In this document: one piece after another, positions 6,522 through 8,592 of the stretch | How positions within the stretch are numbered: position 1 is the first letter of the stretch | Layout: the number at the start of each line of letters is the position of its first letter | Assembly (NCBI GenBank): GCA_903903935.1 | Contig: CAIVAX010000221.1 | Span: forward strand, 1-8,592 | DNA: 8,592 nucleotides | Direction of reading: 5' to 3' | DNA from: an uncultured Hyphomicrobiales bacterium | GTDB lineage: Bacteria > Pseudomonadota > Alphaproteobacteria > Rhizobiales > Beijerinckiaceae | Translations under genes and position numbers: made by a program | Notes under the pieces: model-generated | Seen by the model: only the letters and a program-made list of their open reading frames with translations | Databases searched by the model: none | Told to the model about the DNA's origin: nothing

Positions 6522-6546
6522 CCAAGCCGTTAAGTTAAGAGCTTGG
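6522..6546 (+). repeat. Inverted repeat CCAAGC/GCTTGG, possible leader hairpin
   Basis: CCAAGC (6522-6527) and GCTTGG (6541-6546) are perfect inverted copies around a 13-base loop that contains a TTAAG tandem. It ends 26 bases before the Rieske start and 14 bases before its Shine-Dalgarno. If transcription begins near 6523, it would form the 5' leader hairpin of the mRNA. Otherwise it may be a DNA-level operator. Confidence 0.35.
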
Positions 6547-6560
6547 ACTCAATCCTAGGC

Positions 6561-6566
6561 GAGGAG
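6561..6566 (+). promoter_or_regulatory. Shine-Dalgarno that sets the Rieske start at 6573
   Basis: GAGGAG stands six bases before ATG at 6573. The upstream in-frame ATG at 6543 lacks such a site and would place the Shine-Dalgarno inside the coding region. The protein from 6573 (MASARENELLTRVGPGTPMG) fits the family N-terminus. Confidence 0.8.
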
Positions 6567-6572
6567 ATCAAA

Positions 6573-7859
6573 ATGGCGAGCGCACGCGAGAATGAGCTTT
6601 TGACACGGGTTGGGCCTGGCACGCCCATGGGCGAGCTCATGCGACGCTATTGGACTCCCACAGCTAAATCCTCTGAGCTGGTGGCGGGCGGCTCGCCGGT
6701 GCGCATTATGTTGCTGGGCGAGCAATTGATTGCCTTTCGCGATGTCGAGGGCAAGGTTGGGGTGATGGATCATCGCTGTCCGCATCGCTGCGCATCCCTA
6801 TTTTTCGGGCGTAATGAGAAAGGCGGCTTGCGCTGCGCTTATCATGGCTGGCAATTTGATGTCAGCGGCCAGTGCACAGATATGGCCAATGTACCCCCTC
6901 ATCAGGATTTCAAACATCGCATCCAGGCCAAAGCCTATAAGGCGGCAGAACGCTGCGGCATGATCTGGACCTATATGGGGCCCGGTGAGCCGCCAGAACT
7001 GCCGCCCATTGAAGCGACAATGGTCAGCGCAGAACAGGTCAATCACAATATGATCCAGCGCCATTGCAATTGGCTGCAGGCTTTGGAAGGCGATATCGAC
7101 ACCTCGCATGTTGATTTTCTACATGGCGGCCTGCGCACAGCACAGGTCTATCAGGACGATGATCCGCGCCGCTTTGGCGCGATGCATCGCGCCCCTGAAT
7201 ATGAAGTCAAGGAAACAGATTGGGGTGCCATGTATGGTGCTTATCGTCCTGCAGAAGAGGGCGAGACTTATTGGCGCATTGGCCAATTCATGTTCCCCTT
7301 CTGGACGATCACGCCCTCAGGCCCGTTTGGCAAACATATCTATGCGCGAGCCTGGGTGCCGATGGATGATACTCATACAATGATCACCGGCTTTGTAAAA
7401 AAATCTGGCGTTGTCAATTCACCCGGTGGCCCGGCCATGGGGCTTGTGTTGGGCTTTGATGATCGGCTGCCTGATGATGCCAGCTGGTTTGGTCGCTATC
7501 GTCCGCGCACCAATCCAGACAATGATTATTTCATCGATCGCGACATGCAGAGAGATAAATCCTTTTCCGGTATCACCGGCATTACCCAGCAAGACCAGAT
7601 GGCAACCGAAAGCATGGGGCCAATCACGGATCGCAACTTTGAACATCTGGCGCCCAGCGATCGCATGATCATGGTGGCGCGTCGCCGCCTGCTGGCGGCT
7701 GTCACGCATTTTAACGAGACCGGCGAAGCACCGCCCGCTGCCAATCCGCCCACGCCCTATGCGGGTGTGCGCGGTGGATTCTTCATTACGAAAAAAGGTC
7801 CCGGCTTGTCCGATGTTTATGCTGAACAATTAAACAAAACAAAAACTAGCAACGAATAA
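6573..7859 (+). CDS. Rieske non-heme iron oxygenase, phthalate-dioxygenase-like
   Basis: This is the 428-residue oxygenase component of a ring-hydroxylating or demethylating mono/dioxygenase. The N-terminus (ENELLTRVGPGTPMGELMRRYW) is typical of the phthalate 4,5-dioxygenase group. The Rieske [2Fe-2S] ligands are C69-x-H71 and C88-x2-H91. The catalytic domain shows D176-x2-H179-x4-H184, giving the bridging Asp and two iron-binding His. D341 (TQQDQMATE) is the likely third iron ligand, by analogy with dicamba monooxygenase-type enzymes. All key residues are present and the length is normal. The enzyme needs electrons from a separate reductase, which is not in this window. The substrate is unknown; an aromatic acid or N-/O-methylated compound would fit the family. 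It is followed after 16 bases by a solute-binding protein gene, so uptake and oxidation are probably cotranscribed. Confidence 0.92.
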   Translation: MASARENELLTRVGPGTPMGELMRRYWTPTAKSSELVAGGSPVRIMLLGEQLIAFRDVEGKVGVMDHRCPHRCASLFFGRNEKGGLRCAYHGWQFDVSGQCTDMANVPPHQDFKHRIQAKAYKAAERCGMIWTYMGPGEPPELPPIEATMVSAEQVNHNMIQRHCNWLQALEGDIDTSHVDFLHGGLRTAQVYQDDDPRRFGAMHRAPEYEVKETDWGAMYGAYRPAEEGETYWRIGQFMFPFWTITPSGPFGKHIYARAWVPMDDTHTMITGFVKKSGVVNSPGGPAMGLVLGFDDRLPDDASWFGRYRPRTNPDNDYFIDRDMQRDKSFSGITGITQQDQMATESMGPITDRNFEHLAPSDRMIMVARRRLLAAVTHFNETGEAPPAANPPTPYAGVRGGFFITKKGPGLSDVYAEQLNKTKTSNE

Positions 7860-7875
7860 ATCTAGGGAGAATAGA

Positions 7876-8592
7876 ATGACGCTCAACCGCAAAATCCCGC
7901 TTTTACCGCTTTTAGCCGTTCTGCTGGCGAGCCCGGCAGCCTTTGCGCAAAAGGCCAAAGACACTGTGCGCATTGCTCAGGCGCAAACCATCGGCACGCT
8001 GGATGCCTATATGGATCCGCGCCCCGAAGTTTATTTTCTCTCGGATGCCGTCTTCGATACTTTGATTGTCTATGATGCCAAGAAGAAAGGCTTTTCGTCG
8101 CTGCTCGCCAAATCCTGGACACGCATTGATGCGCGCACCCTTGAATTTGATTTACGAGATGATGTTACATGGCATGATGGCAAGCCGTTTTCTGCCGATG
8201 ATGTGATTTACACAATCAATTGGCTGAATGATCCGCAGACCAATGTGCGCTTCAAGAATTATTATTCTTGGATCGAAAAGGTCGAAAAGCTCAGCCCCTC
8301 TCGCCTTCGTCTGACCTCGGTCAAGCCCACACCCTTTGATCTGGCCATGCTGGCCTCTCCCAATGTCTTGCCGATCTTTCCAAAGCATATTCACGAAGCG
8401 ATGAAAGATAAGCTTGAATTTGGCCGCGCCCCCATTGGCACAGGGCCCTATCGGGTCGTGTCGCTGGACATTAATAAAGGGGTCACTCTCACCAAGCGCG
8501 ATGCCTATCCGCAAGGCAATGATGCCAAATATGCCGGCCAGATTCGTACCCTACAAGTTGTGCCGCTGCCTGATACAGGCACACGCGCGGCC
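7876..8592 (+). CDS. ABC transporter substrate-binding protein, SBP family 5 (3' end off window)
   Basis: The first 239 residues of a periplasmic binding protein of the peptide/nickel/opine (OppA/DppA) type are present; family members usually have about 500-550, so more than half is missing. A signal peptide is clear: MTLNRK, a hydrophobic run, then AAFA-QK with likely cleavage after A24. The family signature is present at about 89-110 (LEFDLRDDVTWHDGKPFSADDV), and the PIGTGPYRV motif at 186-194. The ATG follows a good Shine-Dalgarno (AGGGAGA, 7864-7870) with a five-base gap, 16 bases after the Rieske stop, so it is in the same operon. Permease and ATPase genes would be expected just beyond the right edge. 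Family 5 proteins bind peptides but also opines, sugars and other small compounds. Here the neighbour suggests a substrate of the oxygenase, as inference. Confidence 0.93.
   Translation, partial: MTLNRKIPLLPLLAVLLASPAAFAQKAKDTVRIAQAQTIGTLDAYMDPRPEVYFLSDAVFDTLIVYDAKKKGFSSLLAKSWTRIDARTLEFDLRDDVTWHDGKPFSADDVIYTINWLNDPQTNVRFKNYYSWIEKVEKLSPSRLRLTSVKPTPFDLAMLASPNVLPIFPKHIHEAMKDKLEFGRAPIGTGPYRVVSLDINKGVTLTKRDAYPQGNDAKYAGQIRTLQVVPLPDTGTRAA

Noticed and set aside
7419..7829. 136-codon minus-strand frame opposite the Rieske gene
   Set aside because: It is antisense to a complete, well-conserved oxygenase; no family resemblance.

Overview
The window looks like chromosomal DNA from an alphaproteobacterium, most likely in or near Hyphomicrobiales. 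This is inferred from gene content and arrangement: a phosphoribosyltransferase/erythromycin-esterase-like fusion, a 'host attachment' family protein behind a universal stress protein, a Crp/Fnr regulator, and a Rieske oxygenase followed by a family-5 solute-binding protein. No rRNA or marker gene is present, so the assignment is tentative. No tRNA, rRNA, CRISPR array, transposase or prophage gene was seen.

Left part (1-5067) reads as a low-oxygen/stress island. A fusion gene on the minus strand (N-terminal phosphoribosyltransferase domain, C-terminal erythromycin-esterase-like domain) runs off the left edge. A 250-base divergent region follows, holding an FNR-type box and a second perfect palindrome. 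On the plus strand come a small four-helix membrane protein and then a Crp/Fnr regulator with an E-x-x-S-R recognition helix and an unusual C-terminal cysteine cluster. Convergent to these, on the minus strand, is a two-gene operon: a tandem-domain universal stress protein and a host-attachment/baeRF-type protein. Upstream of that operon is a perfect FNR/FixK-type box, TTGAT-N4-ATCAA. The simplest reading is a small FNR-type regulon in which the local regulator, or a genomic FixK/FnrL homologue, switches on the stress genes when oxygen is low. The gene set recalls the Mycobacterium tuberculosis dormancy (DosR) cluster around Rv2030c, which pairs a PRTase-EreA fusion with a universal stress protein.

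Right part (5077-8592) reads as a transport and catabolism cluster. A 12-helix MFS transporter on the minus strand is divergent from a plus-strand operon of a Rieske non-heme iron oxygenase of the phthalate-dioxygenase-like group and an ABC-transporter periplasmic binding protein (SBP family 5), which is cut by the right edge. The 275-base divergent region carries two clear inverted repeats. The substrate cannot be read from the sequence, and no reductase or ferredoxin partner for the oxygenase lies in the window.

The two parts meet at 5016-5067, where the terminator hairpin of the MFS gene abuts the FNR box of the stress operon.
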